Below, piece by piece: positions 36,075 to 44,664 of a stretch of DNA of 64,000 nt. Source of the stretch: Lentzea albidocapillata subsp. violacea (GTDB taxonomy: Bacteria; Actinomycetota; Actinomycetes; Mycobacteriales; Pseudonocardiaceae); contig NZ_FNET01000011.1 in NCBI RefSeq assembly GCF_900100275.1, positions 225,882 to 289,881 on the forward strand. The letters run 5' to 3'. Position 1 is the first letter of the stretch, and every line of letters starts with the position of its first letter. The notes beneath the pieces were generated by a model. That model made no database searches. It was not told the origin of the DNA and saw only the letters and a program-made list of their open reading frames with translations. The position numbers and the translations under genes are program-made.

Positions 36075-36694
36075 GCGCGACCGCAACACCTCCGCACCGA
36101 CGACGGTTCGCGATGCTGCTGGCTCTCTCGCTGCTCGCCGGGTTCGTCTCCGGCTTCCTGACGGCCATGCCGGGCCTGGCGCCGCTCATCGTCGTGCCCA
36201 TCGGGATCGTCTGCGTCTTCTTGGCCGGCTTCGCAATGCTGAAGCTTCGGCCGAAGTCGACCGGCCTCCTGGCCGCCCCGCTCGCGGTGCTGGTCGTGAC
36301 GGGGCTGACTGTCGTCGGCGGTCACTCTCTGTGGCTGACGGCGTTCGGTGACCAGATCTCAGGCTGCGAGGTGATCTCGGTGAACAGGCACACCAGCAGC
36401 AGGTCGCCGACTTCCTTCAGCAACGACGTCAATTGCGGCTCGCAGAAGGTTCCGAGCCACTTCCCGCCCAGTCAGGACGAGCTACGCAAGCCAGGTGATC
36501 GTGTCGACCTGGTCATCGATCGAACCGGGGTCGTCAGGGTGCTCGAGCCGAGCGAGCTGACGTGGTGGCGCAATGTCCTTGTGCCCGTCGGCGCGGCCGT
36601 GGGCGTGGCCTTCGTGCTGGTCGTCTTGAAACGGCGCCGCTGGAAGCCGGGCAAACCGGCGGCACCACGCAATCTCGACAAGGACTTCCTGTAG
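36071..36694 (+). CDS. four-helix membrane protein of the ESX cassette
   Basis: A 207-residue membrane protein with three helices near the N-terminus (about 14-35, 40-58, 68-88), an external loop with Cys residues (SGCEVIS; DVNCGS) and a final helix (about 167-187), then a basic tail. It overlaps the effector-like gene (ATGA). It ends the cassette and is followed by a hairpin. It might be an immunity or accessory protein; there is no direct evidence. Confidence 0.65.
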   Translation: MSATATPPHRRRFAMLLALSLLAGFVSGFLTAMPGLAPLIVVPIGIVCVFLAGFAMLKLRPKSTGLLAAPLAVLVVTGLTVVGGHSLWLTAFGDQISGCEVISVNRHTSSRSPTSFSNDVNCGSQKVPSHFPPSQDELRKPGDRVDLVIDRTGVVRVLEPSELTWWRNVLVPVGAAVGVAFVLVVLKRRRWKPGKPAAPRNLDKDFL

Positions 36695-36699
36695 GCGCA

Positions 36700-36748
36700 C
36701 ACGCGGTCACGCGCGAGGCGGCGGATCCTCGTAGCGCGTGACCGCGTG
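36700..36748. terminator. 15-bp hairpin ending the ESX cassette
   Basis: CACGCGGTCACGCGC (36700-36714) pairs perfectly with 36734-36748 around a 19-nt loop. It starts 6 nt after the last stop of the cassette. There is no U-run; in high-GC actinomycetes such hairpins can still end transcripts. Confidence 0.6.
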
Positions 36749-36876
36749 CCCTCCCCGCGCCGAACATACGACCATTTGGCCCCAACGTGACCGAACGTCG
36801 TGTTTTTGGCCAGGATTTGGCCACTCCGCCCGACTTCACGACGCGCCCGGCAAGCGAGTAATTTGCCCTCGTTCGG

Positions 36877-36891
36877 CGCATTGACAATGCG
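36877..36891 (+). promoter_or_regulatory. palindrome overlapping a TTGACA box
   Basis: CGCATT-GAC-AATGCG is a perfect short palindrome that contains TTGACA, in the 290-bp gap before the 37038 gene. It could be a -35 box under repressor control; the matching -10 is not convincing. The rest of the gap (36749-37037) is more AT-rich than its surroundings and has no gene. Confidence 0.3.
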
Positions 36892-37037
36892 TGTTTCCGT
36901 CGTCTTCACTCCATTCCGATCAGGAACGACTATTGTTCCACCACCAGAGTTCAATTACGTGGTGTTGTTGTCTTACCATGTCCCTGACCAGCACAAACAC
37001 AGAGCACCCGATTCAATGACAGAAAGTGGACAGGACG

Positions 37038-38750
37038 ATGTCAACTCCCGCGCCGGCGACGGGAAACGATTCTCCGAAGTTGCGCGACGACACGACGCGC
37101 TTCCTCTGCGGAGCCGCTCACCGCGACGAGGAGTTCGCGGATTCCGCCATTCGCGAGTACCTCGTGGAGGCCACGCGGTCGATTCCGCGTTCGCCTGGCG
37201 TCAACTCCGGCGCGGTGTTGCGGGAGGCGGTGGCGGCACGTACGCGGCGCAAGGTGCGCGACGGGGTGTTGCTGGTGCTGGCGCTGGTGGCGCTGTTCGC
37301 CGCCGGCGGGACGTTCCTCACGGCGTGGCTGGTGGTCGCGGCGATCGCGGCGGTCGGGACCGGGGCGCGCGTGGCGTTCACGCGGCCGCGGCGGGTGGTC
37401 ACGGAGCGCGGGCCGGCCGTGCTCGGCTCGATCGTCAGCGTGATCGCGCTCTTCTTCGTGCTGTACAAGCTCATGGACGAGCTCGCCGCCTCCACCGAGT
37501 ACTGCAGGCCCAGGTACGAGGAGTGCGCGACGGAGAGCAGCGGCGGCGCGGTCGCGGCGTTGATCATCGCGATCGCGCTGATCTTCGCGGTGCTGCTCGC
37601 GGATCGGGTCGTGACGTGGCTGCTGGTCACGAAGAGCTTCCGGCGCGCCGGTTTCCGCACCAGCAGGGGCGAGGCGGAGCTGTGGCGCAACGAGTGGGTG
37701 TTCCGGGGGCTTGGGCACGCGAGCTACGCCGAAGCGCTCGCGCTTTACCCGATCGAGGAGAACGACGAGTCTGACGACGCGGACGGCGCGCAGGTGATCG
37801 TCTACCACGGCTATCGGCCGTTCGTCGGCTCCGGCACGATGTTCGAACCGTGGTCCATGGCGCTGCCCCTCAAGCCCGGCGAGGAGACGATGGACGCGCC
37901 GCTGCCCGGATTCGCCCTCCAGGAGCTGTACGAACGCATCACGAGCGAGCTGGTCAAGACGGGCCGTTCGCCGTCGCTCTCGCCTGGCCATCGGCTGCGC
38001 GCCCTCAGGACCGGCGACCGCGTCGTCATCTCCTCGGTCGAACTGATCGACCACATCGACGACGCCGAAGCACGGATCGTGTTGCCCGACAAGGATTATT
38101 CACCCGAAGCCACGGTCAGCCGGTCCGTTGTGGACGAACTGATCGCCAGGCCGATGGAGTGGATGCGCTACTTCCGCTCGTTCCAGGTCGAAACGTGGGA
38201 CCGCGACGTCGTGATCTCCGCGTACCTGACGTTCGGGCTCGACGACGAGATGCTCTACGTCGAGTGGACGCCGTGCATCCTGCACCCGATCAACTCCGAG
38301 CACCGCAAGATCGACGTGCTGCCGGCGCAGTCGCTGCGGCCGTTCGCCGAGGCGATCGTGGACCTGCTGAAGTTCCCGGCGTCGATACCGAAGCGGTTCG
38401 CCACGGCGGTCGGCTGGATGAACCCGATTCATCAAGCAGAGGGCACGTACGTCGCGGAACGCTACGGCGCCAGCAACAGCCTGCGCGAACTCGCGAGCAG
38501 GAGCCAGGTCGACAACTACTTCCAGCTCACCGACGTCGAGCGCTACATCAAGGTGCTGGAGTCACGGCTGCTGCGCACGCTCGGCGAGTTCCTGGAGAGC
38601 AAGGGCATCTCGGTCACCGAGTTCATGGAGCAGGCCATGCAGGTGACGAGCAACAACGTGCACATCACCGGGCCGGTGATCTCCAGCAACATCGGCACGT
38701 CGGGCAAGGCACGCACGGGCAAGGCGAGCGTCGGCAAGGGAGGCTCATGA
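37038..38750 (+). CDS. four-helix membrane protein with C-terminal amyloid-like motif
   Basis: A 570-residue protein. A cytosolic N-terminus (TRFLCGAAHRDEEFAD..IREYLVE) is followed by two pairs of membrane helices (about 75-115 and 130-200), then a large cytosolic part (about 205-535) with YHGYRPFVGSG and VLESRLLRTLGEFLESKG. The last ~30 residues carry GPVISSNIGTSGKARTG, also found at the N-terminus of the next protein. From memory, similar unnamed membrane proteins with Gly-rich tails occur in Streptomyces; this is unverified. ATG 37038 is used (AGGACG upstream). It overlaps the next gene (ATGA). Function is unknown. Confidence 0.7.
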   Translation: MSTPAPATGNDSPKLRDDTTRFLCGAAHRDEEFADSAIREYLVEATRSIPRSPGVNSGAVLREAVAARTRRKVRDGVLLVLALVALFAAGGTFLTAWLVVAAIAAVGTGARVAFTRPRRVVTERGPAVLGSIVSVIALFFVLYKLMDELAASTEYCRPRYEECATESSGGAVAALIIAIALIFAVLLADRVVTWLLVTKSFRRAGFRTSRGEAELWRNEWVFRGLGHASYAEALALYPIEENDESDDADGAQVIVYHGYRPFVGSGTMFEPWSMALPLKPGEETMDAPLPGFALQELYERITSELVKTGRSPSLSPGHRLRALRTGDRVVISSVELIDHIDDAEARIVLPDKDYSPEATVSRSVVDELIARPMEWMRYFRSFQVETWDRDVVISAYLTFGLDDEMLYVEWTPCILHPINSEHRKIDVLPAQSLRPFAEAIVDLLKFPASIPKRFATAVGWMNPIHQAEGTYVAERYGASNSLRELASRSQVDNYFQLTDVERYIKVLESRLLRTLGEFLESKGISVTEFMEQAMQVTSNNVHITGPVISSNIGTSGKARTGKASVGKGGS

Positions 38751-39070
38751 ACGACCGCGACTTCGAGATCCAGGGACCGGTGATCGGCAGCAACGTCGGC
38801 ACCAGCGGACGGGCCAGGACCGGGGACGTCCACATCGGACACATCAGGGACGTGAGCACCGTGCTGCGGCTGCTCGACGAGCTGCGCGAGGACCTGAACC
38901 AGGCCCAGGCGGCCACGTCCGCGATCGAGGCGGTGGACGATCTCCGCGCCGAAGCCCGCAAACCCCAGCCGAGCAAGGACGTCGCGGTCCACCTGATGGA
39001 CAAGCTGTCGGACCGCGGCCTGGGCGAGCAGGTGAAGGACCTCTCGAAGGCCTTCGACGCCCTGTTCTGA
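38747..39070 (+). CDS. small protein with N-terminal motif matching the upstream tail
   Basis: A 107-residue protein. Residues 8-31 contain GPVIGSNVGTSGRARTG, nearly the same as the upstream protein's C-terminus. The rest is two amphipathic helices (about 36-65 and 75-105) without known catalytic residues. Start and stop overlap with the upstream gene, so the two are made together. The shared motif suggests they co-assemble. Function is unknown. Confidence 0.65.
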   Translation: MNDRDFEIQGPVIGSNVGTSGRARTGDVHIGHIRDVSTVLRLLDELREDLNQAQAATSAIEAVDDLRAEARKPQPSKDVAVHLMDKLSDRGLGEQVKDLSKAFDALF

Positions 39071-39074
39071 CCCG

Positions 39075-39944
39075 CTAACCGACCTTGCGGGCGGTCGCGA
39101 ACCTCGGCCGCCCCGCGAGGTCGGCGTGGTCGGTCGCCTCCGTGAGTACCCGGCGCGCGGCCAGCAGCGCCGGCACGGACTCCCCCTGCGTGTCGTCGTG
39201 CTCGATCCCGACGGACCCACCGGGCTTCAGCCACCGCGCGGCAGCCCGCACGACGTGCCGGATCACGTCCAGCCCGTCGGCACCCGAGAACACCGCGTGG
39301 TGCGGATCGTGCACGCCCACCTCGGGCTGCACCGGAGTTCCTTCCGGCACGTAAGGCGGGTTGCACACCACGAGATCCACCAGACCGTCCAAATCGGACA
39401 GCAGCGACGGATCGGTGGCGTCACCCGAGTGCAGCCGGATCGGCGTGTCCCCGGCGGCCACGCGCGCGTCGGCGTTGCGCCGCGTCCACGACAGCGCCTG
39501 CGGGTCGATCTCCACCGCGTGCACCACGGCGTCCGGCCGGGCGGCCGCGATCGACAACGCCAGCGCGCCCGTTCCCGTGCAGAGATCCACGACCACGGGC
39601 GAAGAAACGCCGGCCAAAGACTTCAGGCCCCACTCCATCAGCAGCTCGGTCTCGGGCCGCGGCACGAACACACCGGGCCCGACCTCGACGGAGATGGTGC
39701 CCATCGGCGCCCAGCCGAGGATGTGCTGCAACGGAATGCGCGAGGCGCGCACCCGCACGAGCTTGTGCAGCTGGTCGATCACCGACGGATCGACCAGCGG
39801 GATGAGCGGCAACCGCCCGCGCTCGACCCCGAGCACGTGCGCGGCCAGGTACTCCGCGTCGACGCGCGGACTGTCCACACCCGCGTCGGCGAGGATCTTG
39901 GCCGCCTCGGAGACGGCGAGGCGGAGCGGTTGCCGGTTCATCAT
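39075..39944 (-). CDS. prmC: release factor glutamine methyltransferase PrmC
   Basis: A 289-residue SAM-dependent enzyme that methylates the Gln of the GGQ motif in release factors. SAM-binding motif VDLCTGTGALALSIA and catalytic NPPYVPEGT are intact; the N-terminal helical domain (about 1-85) includes PLQHILGWAPMG. In most actinobacteria prmC directly follows prfA; here lpd and a thioesterase gene come between, and the ESX island follows. Confidence 0.93.
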   Translation of the reverse strand: MMNRQPLRLAVSEAAKILADAGVDSPRVDAEYLAAHVLGVERGRLPLIPLVDPSVIDQLHKLVRVRASRIPLQHILGWAPMGTISVEVGPGVFVPRPETELLMEWGLKSLAGVSSPVVVDLCTGTGALALSIAAARPDAVVHAVEIDPQALSWTRRNADARVAAGDTPIRLHSGDATDPSLLSDLDGLVDLVVCNPPYVPEGTPVQPEVGVHDPHHAVFSGADGLDVIRHVVRAAARWLKPGGSVGIEHDDTQGESVPALLAARRVLTEATDHADLAGRPRFATARKVG

Positions 39945-39961
39945 CAGATGAGAAAACTACC

Positions 39962-41347
39962 TCAGAAGTTGATCATGTGCCCGGCCAGGCCGTGCACCGC
40001 TTCCTTGACGGCCTCGCTCAGGGTCGGGTGAGCGTGGACGTTGCGCGCAACCTCGTGGACGGTGAGGTCCCACTGCTGCGCCAGCGTGAGCTCGGGCAGC
40101 AACTCGGTCGCCTCGGGGCCGATGATGTGGCCACCGAGCAGCTCGCCGTGCTTGCCGTCGCTGATCAGCTTGACGAACCCGCCGGGCTCGGCGAGGCCGT
40201 GCGCCTTGCCGTTCGCGGTGAACGGGAACTTCGCGACCTGGACGTCGTAACCCTTCTCGCGCGCCTGCTTCTCGGTGTAGCCGAAGGAGGCGATCTGCGG
40301 CTGGCAGAACGTCGCCCGCGGGATCATCACGTAGTCGAGCTCCATCGTCTCGGCACCCGCGATGGTCTCCGAGGCGATGACGCCCATGGCCTCGGCGGTG
40401 TGCGCGAGCATCAGCTTCGCGGTGACGTCACCGATGGCGAAGATGTGCGGCACGTTGGTGCGGCCACGGCCGTCGATGTCGATCGCGCCGCGCTCGGTCA
40501 GCTTCACGCCGGTCTTCTCGAGGCCATAGCCCTCGACGCGCGGCACGAACCCGATGGCCTGCATGACCTTGTCGGCCTCGAGAACCTCCTCGGCGCCGTT
40601 CTTCGACACGGTGACGCGGACCTTCGGGCCCGACTCGTCGATCGACTCGACACGCGTGCCGACGCGCACGTCGACGCCCAGCTTCTTGTAGCGCTTGAAG
40701 AGCTCGGCGGACACCTCTTCGTCCTCGAGCGGCACCATCCGGTCGAGGAACTCGACGATGGTGACCTTCACGCCGTAGTTGTGCATGACGTAGGCGAACT
40801 CGACACCGATCGCGCCCGCACCGGCGATGATGATCGACTCGGGCAGGTCCTCGGTCATGATCTGCTCTTCGTAGGTCACGACGCGGTCGGACTTCTGCGT
40901 GTTCGGCAGCATCCGGGTCGTGGCGCCCACGGCGATGATCGCGTGGCCGAACGTGATCGTCTCGTCCCCGACGGTCAGCGTGTGGTCGTCGGTGAAGCTG
41001 GCCCACCCGTTGTACTCGGTGATGCCGTTCTTCTTCATGAGGAAGTGCACGCCCTTGACGCGCCCGTCCGCGACCTTGCGGCTGCGCTGCCACGCCGCGC
41101 TGTAGTCGAAGCTGACGGTGCCGTCGACCTTGATGCCGAACGTCTTCTGCTCGTGCGTGAAGAGGTGCGCCAGCTCAGCGTTGCGCAGAAGAGCCTTCGA
41201 CGGGATGCAGCCCACGTTCAGGCAGACACCGCCCCAGTACTTCTCCTCCACGATGGCGGTCTTCAGCCCGAGCTGAGCCGCACGGATCGCGGCGACGTAG
41301 CCGCCCGGACCCGCACCCACGACGACGACATCAAAGTGTGCGCTCAT
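39962..41347 (-). CDS. lpd: dihydrolipoyl dehydrogenase
   Basis: A 461-residue FAD disulfide reductase, the E3 of 2-oxoacid dehydrogenase complexes. The FAD motif is VVVGAGPGGYVAAIRAAQ, the redox disulfide is in GGVCLNVGCIPSKALL, the second nucleotide motif is IIAGAGAIGVEFAYV, and the catalytic His-Glu is in HAHPTLSEA. It resembles the main mycobacterial LpdC type. ATG 41347 is chosen over the upstream GTG. No E1/E2 genes are nearby. Confidence 0.93.
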   Translation of the reverse strand: MSAHFDVVVVGAGPGGYVAAIRAAQLGLKTAIVEEKYWGGVCLNVGCIPSKALLRNAELAHLFTHEQKTFGIKVDGTVSFDYSAAWQRSRKVADGRVKGVHFLMKKNGITEYNGWASFTDDHTLTVGDETITFGHAIIAVGATTRMLPNTQKSDRVVTYEEQIMTEDLPESIIIAGAGAIGVEFAYVMHNYGVKVTIVEFLDRMVPLEDEEVSAELFKRYKKLGVDVRVGTRVESIDESGPKVRVTVSKNGAEEVLEADKVMQAIGFVPRVEGYGLEKTGVKLTERGAIDIDGRGRTNVPHIFAIGDVTAKLMLAHTAEAMGVIASETIAGAETMELDYVMIPRATFCQPQIASFGYTEKQAREKGYDVQVAKFPFTANGKAHGLAEPGGFVKLISDGKHGELLGGHIIGPEATELLPELTLAQQWDLTVHEVARNVHAHPTLSEAVKEAVHGLAGHMINF

Positions 41348-41358
41348 AAGCACACAAC

Positions 41359-42567
41359 CTAGCTCCCGAGCTGCTCTCGCAAGAACTCAACCGTCCGTTT
41401 CCAGGCGTTCGCGCGAGCACGTGCGGTGGCCTGCGGAGCACCACCACCCGAGAAGGTGACGCCAGGCCCCGGATAGGTCACGTCGGTGGCCGGCCGGTGC
41501 GGTGGACCCGCGATCAGGTGTCCTGCCTCGGGATACACGACGTGCTCGTACGGGAACGGGTGCTCGTGGTCCTTCAACCGCCGTAACGCGACCTCGCTGA
41601 GCTCGGCGCTGGGCCACCCGTCGTCCTGTCCGGACGAGATGAGCAACACACCCCCGGCGATCCGTTCGACGGGTATCTCGGTGTCCTCCGGGATGCCGTC
41701 CTCCGTGCTGAACGCGAGCCTGAGCGGCACCGGTTCGCCGTTGACGATCCGCGCGCGCAGCTCGTCGCCGATCTCGTAGGGCAGATACGGCAGCGGCTCG
41801 CCCTTGAGAGTCCACGACGCCGCCTCGTATGAAAGCTTCTGCAGCAGGTTGCCGCCGGGCCCGATGCCCTGCGTCACCACACCGCTGCCGACCACGCTCA
41901 CCACCGCCCTCACCTGTGAGAACGTGGCGCCGACGAGCAACGCCAGCTCACCGCCGCGCGATCCGCCGACGACACCGATCTCGCCCGCGCGTTCGGACAG
42001 GTAGTCGATGGCCTTGCCGAAGTACTCGAGCGGCACGTCGACGAGGTGCTCCGGCAGGCCCTTCAGGCCGAAGTAGCCGAGCGCGAACGTGACGAACCCG
42101 TGCGCGGCCAGCAACGCCGCGTCAGTCTCCTGAAGGCCGCCCTCGGACCCGCCGAGCACGATGACGCCCGGCAGGTCGCCTCCGTCGTCCTCAGGGGCAA
42201 ACAGAGTGCCGACCAGACCGTTCTCCCGGACCTCCAGCCGCTCGACGCCGTCGGGGACGGACTGCCGTTCGAGCACGCGGTCCCCCACGCCCTCGACCGA
42301 GAGCACGGTGGGGCCGGCCTTGCCGCCGGTGCGCTCCAACGACCAGAACAGCCCCATCGGGTCGACGCCGCGATAGCTGCCATCGGCCGGTGCGTGCCGT
42401 GTGAGGTCTACGACTCCACGGTCGTCAGCCTCGAACACCGCACGAGAGGCGCGATCACCGGTGGAAAGCTGCACGGTGATCGCTTGGCCGGGTTTCAGCC
42501 CGGCGACGATCACGTCGACCGGCTGGTCGAGGGGCGCTGTCTGCGGACTAACCAGGATCTCGGCCAC
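41359..42567 (-). CDS. acyl-CoA thioesterase/BAAT-family hydrolase
   Basis: A 402-residue protein with an N-terminal beta-sandwich (about 1-120, the thioesterase/BAAT N-domain) and a C-terminal alpha/beta hydrolase. The nucleophile is Ser in VGGSRGGELAL; Asp in SSGQDDGWPS and His in YPEAGHLI complete the triad. Because the nucleophile is Ser, not Cys, thioester hydrolysis is more likely than amino-acid N-acyl transfer. It ends just before lpd. Substrate is unknown. Confidence 0.82.
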   Translation of the reverse strand: MAEILVSPQTAPLDQPVDVIVAGLKPGQAITVQLSTGDRASRAVFEADDRGVVDLTRHAPADGSYRGVDPMGLFWSLERTGGKAGPTVLSVEGVGDRVLERQSVPDGVERLEVRENGLVGTLFAPEDDGGDLPGVIVLGGSEGGLQETDAALLAAHGFVTFALGYFGLKGLPEHLVDVPLEYFGKAIDYLSERAGEIGVVGGSRGGELALLVGATFSQVRAVVSVVGSGVVTQGIGPGGNLLQKLSYEAASWTLKGEPLPYLPYEIGDELRARIVNGEPVPLRLAFSTEDGIPEDTEIPVERIAGGVLLISSGQDDGWPSAELSEVALRRLKDHEHPFPYEHVVYPEAGHLIAGPPHRPATDVTYPGPGVTFSGGGAPQATARARANAWKRTVEFLREQLGS

Positions 42568-42589
42568 AACGCGCCCCTCTCACGTCGGA

Positions 42590-43654
42590 TTACCCGCCTG
42601 CGAGCCGTTCTGCCCGGTCAGCGGCGGCCAGTGCGTCCACCACCGCGTCCAGGTCACCGTCGAGCACCTGGTCCAGGTTATGCGCTTTGTACCCAACCCG
42701 GTGATCGGAGATGCGTGATTCGGGGAAGTTGTAGGTCCTCACCCGTTCACTGCGGTCGACGGTGCGGATCTGGGTGCGCCGCGCGTCCGACTGCTCCTGC
42801 GCCTTCTGCTCCTCGGCGAGGGCGACCAGCCGGCTCTGCAGCACCTGCATGGCGCGAGCCTTGTTCTGCAGCTGGCTGCGCTCGTTCTGGCAGGACGTGA
42901 CGATGCCGGTGGGCAGGTGCGTGATGCGGACCGCGGAGTCGGTGGTGTTGACCGACTGGCCGCCCTTGCCGGACGACCGGTAGACGTCGATCCGCAGGTC
43001 CTTCTCGTCGATCTCGACGGCGGCGGTCTCCTCGGTCTCCGGAAAGACGAGGACACCGGCGGCCGACGTGTGGATGCGCCCCTGCGACTCGGTGACGGGC
43101 ACGCGCTGCACGCGGTGCACGCCGCCTTCCCACTTCAGCCGGCTCCACACCCCGTCCGGCACCGCGGTCTTGGCCCTGATGGAGACGGTGACGTCCTTGA
43201 ACCCGCCCAGGTCGGAGTCGGTGCCGTCGAGCAGCTCGACCTTCCACCCCTGTCGCTCCGCGTAGCGCGTGTACATGCGCAGCAGGTCCCCGGCGAACAG
43301 CGCGGACTCCTCGCCACCCTCACCGGACTTGATCTCCAGCAGCACGTCGTCGCCGTCGTGCGGGTCACGCGGCAGCAGCAGCTCGTTGAGCTTCTCCTCC
43401 AGCTTGGGAAGCTGCTCCTCGATCTGCTCGACCTCCTCCTGGAAGGACCGGTCCTCGGCGGCGAGCTCCCTGGCCGCCTCCAGATCGCTCTTGGCCTGCT
43501 CGATCTTCCGCGCCGTCTGCACGATGGGCCCGAGCGCGGCGTACCGCTTGCCGAGCTTGCGCGCCCCCGTCTGGTCAGCGTGCACGGAGGGATCGGCGAG
43601 CTTCTTCTCCAGCTCGTCGTACTCAGCGAGCAAGCTGGCCAGCGACTGCGACAC
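42590..43654 (-). CDS. prfA: peptide chain release factor 1
   Basis: A 354-residue factor that reads UAA and UAG. The catalytic motif is GKGGQSVNTTDSAVRITH with GGQ, the target of PrmC. Length is standard. The N-terminal helical domain, the SGEGGEESALFAGDL segment and the C-terminal SDHRVGYKAHNL are typical. It follows rpmE, as in other actinobacteria. Confidence 0.95.
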   Translation of the reverse strand: MSQSLASLLAEYDELEKKLADPSVHADQTGARKLGKRYAALGPIVQTARKIEQAKSDLEAARELAAEDRSFQEEVEQIEEQLPKLEEKLNELLLPRDPHDGDDVLLEIKSGEGGEESALFAGDLLRMYTRYAERQGWKVELLDGTDSDLGGFKDVTVSIRAKTAVPDGVWSRLKWEGGVHRVQRVPVTESQGRIHTSAAGVLVFPETEETAAVEIDEKDLRIDVYRSSGKGGQSVNTTDSAVRITHLPTGIVTSCQNERSQLQNKARAMQVLQSRLVALAEEQKAQEQSDARRTQIRTVDRSERVRTYNFPESRISDHRVGYKAHNLDQVLDGDLDAVVDALAAADRAERLAGG

Positions 43655-43688
43655 GTCTCCTGCTTTCGTTGGGTTTCCCTGGAAACGG

Positions 43689-43731
43689 CGACGGCGCCCG
43701 CCCCGGCCGGAAGGCCGAGGTCAGGCGCCGT
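43689..43731. terminator. hairpin between rpmE and prfA
   Basis: ACGGCGCC and GGCGCCGT form the outer stem, and CCGGCC/GGCC an inner one. It lies 9 nt after the rpmE stop and may attenuate transcription into prfA; no U-run follows. Confidence 0.45.
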
Positions 43732-43739
43732 GAAAGCAG

Positions 43740-43949
43740 CTACTTGTTGCGCTTGCCGTAACGCGCCTCGAAGCGCGCCACGCGACCGCCGGTGTCCAGG
43801 ATGCGCTGCTTGCCCGTGTAGAACGGGTGGCAGTTGGAGCACATTTCGACGCGAACCTCGGAAGCCGAGGTGCTGCGCGTCGTGAACGTGTTCCCGCAGC
43901 TGCAGGTCACTTCGGTGGGGGTGTACTCGGGGTGGATGCCAGTCTTCAA
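43740..43949 (-). CDS. rpmE: ribosomal protein L31 (zinc-binding form)
   Basis: A 69-residue L31 with four zinc ligands (C16, C18, C37, C40), so the C+ form that also stores zinc. The typical HPFYTGKQRILDTGGRV segment is intact. No clear Zur box is visible in the 43950-44216 gap. Confidence 0.95.
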   Translation of the reverse strand: MKTGIHPEYTPTEVTCSCGNTFTTRSTSASEVRVEMCSNCHPFYTGKQRILDTGGRVARFEARYGKRNK

Positions 43950-44216
43950 GATCTTGTCCCTTTCAAGGATGGCCGCCGGGTCCCTCTTGGTGAACGGGTG
44001 AACCGGAGCCGGACTCGACCATTTAGTTTGCCAGACCGTTCAACACGTGCAAAAACGCGGTTGTTCCCAAGGCTGATCGGTGGCTTAAGTCACAACCGCT
44101 TAACCTCCGCGATACGCCGTTCGGCGCAAGGTGTCGCCGCTCGACCAGATACGGCTCCGTGTTGTTGGTCGGTGTCCATCAGACTGTGTGCCGTGTTCTG
44201 CACCGCTGAGCGGCCG

Positions 44217-44579
44217 ATGAACCAGCACATGTGGCTGGCAGTGCCGTTCCTCTTCTCCGCCGCCGTGTTCGGCCTGATGGGGTCGGCAGGGCTGCTCACT
44301 GCTTCCTGGACCACGGTGCCGCTGTCACCGGTCGTGTCGGGGGCCGGGGTGGCCGTGGCCGCCGCCGTCTCCGGCGGGGTGCGGTGGGGGCGGCGGTGGC
44401 AACGTATCTGGCTGCGGTGGCCCTACCTGGCCGCGGTGCTGGCGCTGGGAGTCGTGGTGGGCGCGATGGAGGTACCCGCGCTGGCCGCGATGGCGGTGGG
44501 GGTGCCGGTGCTGCTGGTGCTGGTGTTCCAGCTGCTGGCGCAGAGCGACGAGAACCGTCAGGCCGCCGGCTGCCGCTGA
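44217..44579 (+). CDS. small membrane protein
   Basis: A 120-residue protein with four hydrophobic helices and a short basic loop (WGRRWQRIWLRW). It lies between rpmE and rho on the opposite strand and is followed by a strong bidirectional terminator, which supports it being transcribed. The start is uncertain. No family is recognised. Confidence 0.5.
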   Translation: MNQHMWLAVPFLFSAAVFGLMGSAGLLTASWTTVPLSPVVSGAGVAVAAAVSGGVRWGRRWQRIWLRWPYLAAVLALGVVVGAMEVPALAAMAVGVPVLLVLVFQLLAQSDENRQAAGCR

Positions 44580-44608
44580 GGCCGGCGCGGCATTCGAGTG
44601 AAGAGCGC

Positions 44609-44645
44609 AAAAAAGCCCCCGCTGACCTGCAGCGGAGGCTTTTTC
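44609..44645. terminator. bidirectional terminator between small membrane gene and rho
   Basis: AAAAAGCC-CCGCT and AGCGG-GGCTTTTT pair around a short loop, giving an A-run on one side and a T-run on the other. It can stop transcripts from both convergent genes. Confidence 0.8.
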
Positions 44646-44664
44646 ACGTGAAACTCACACGGCG

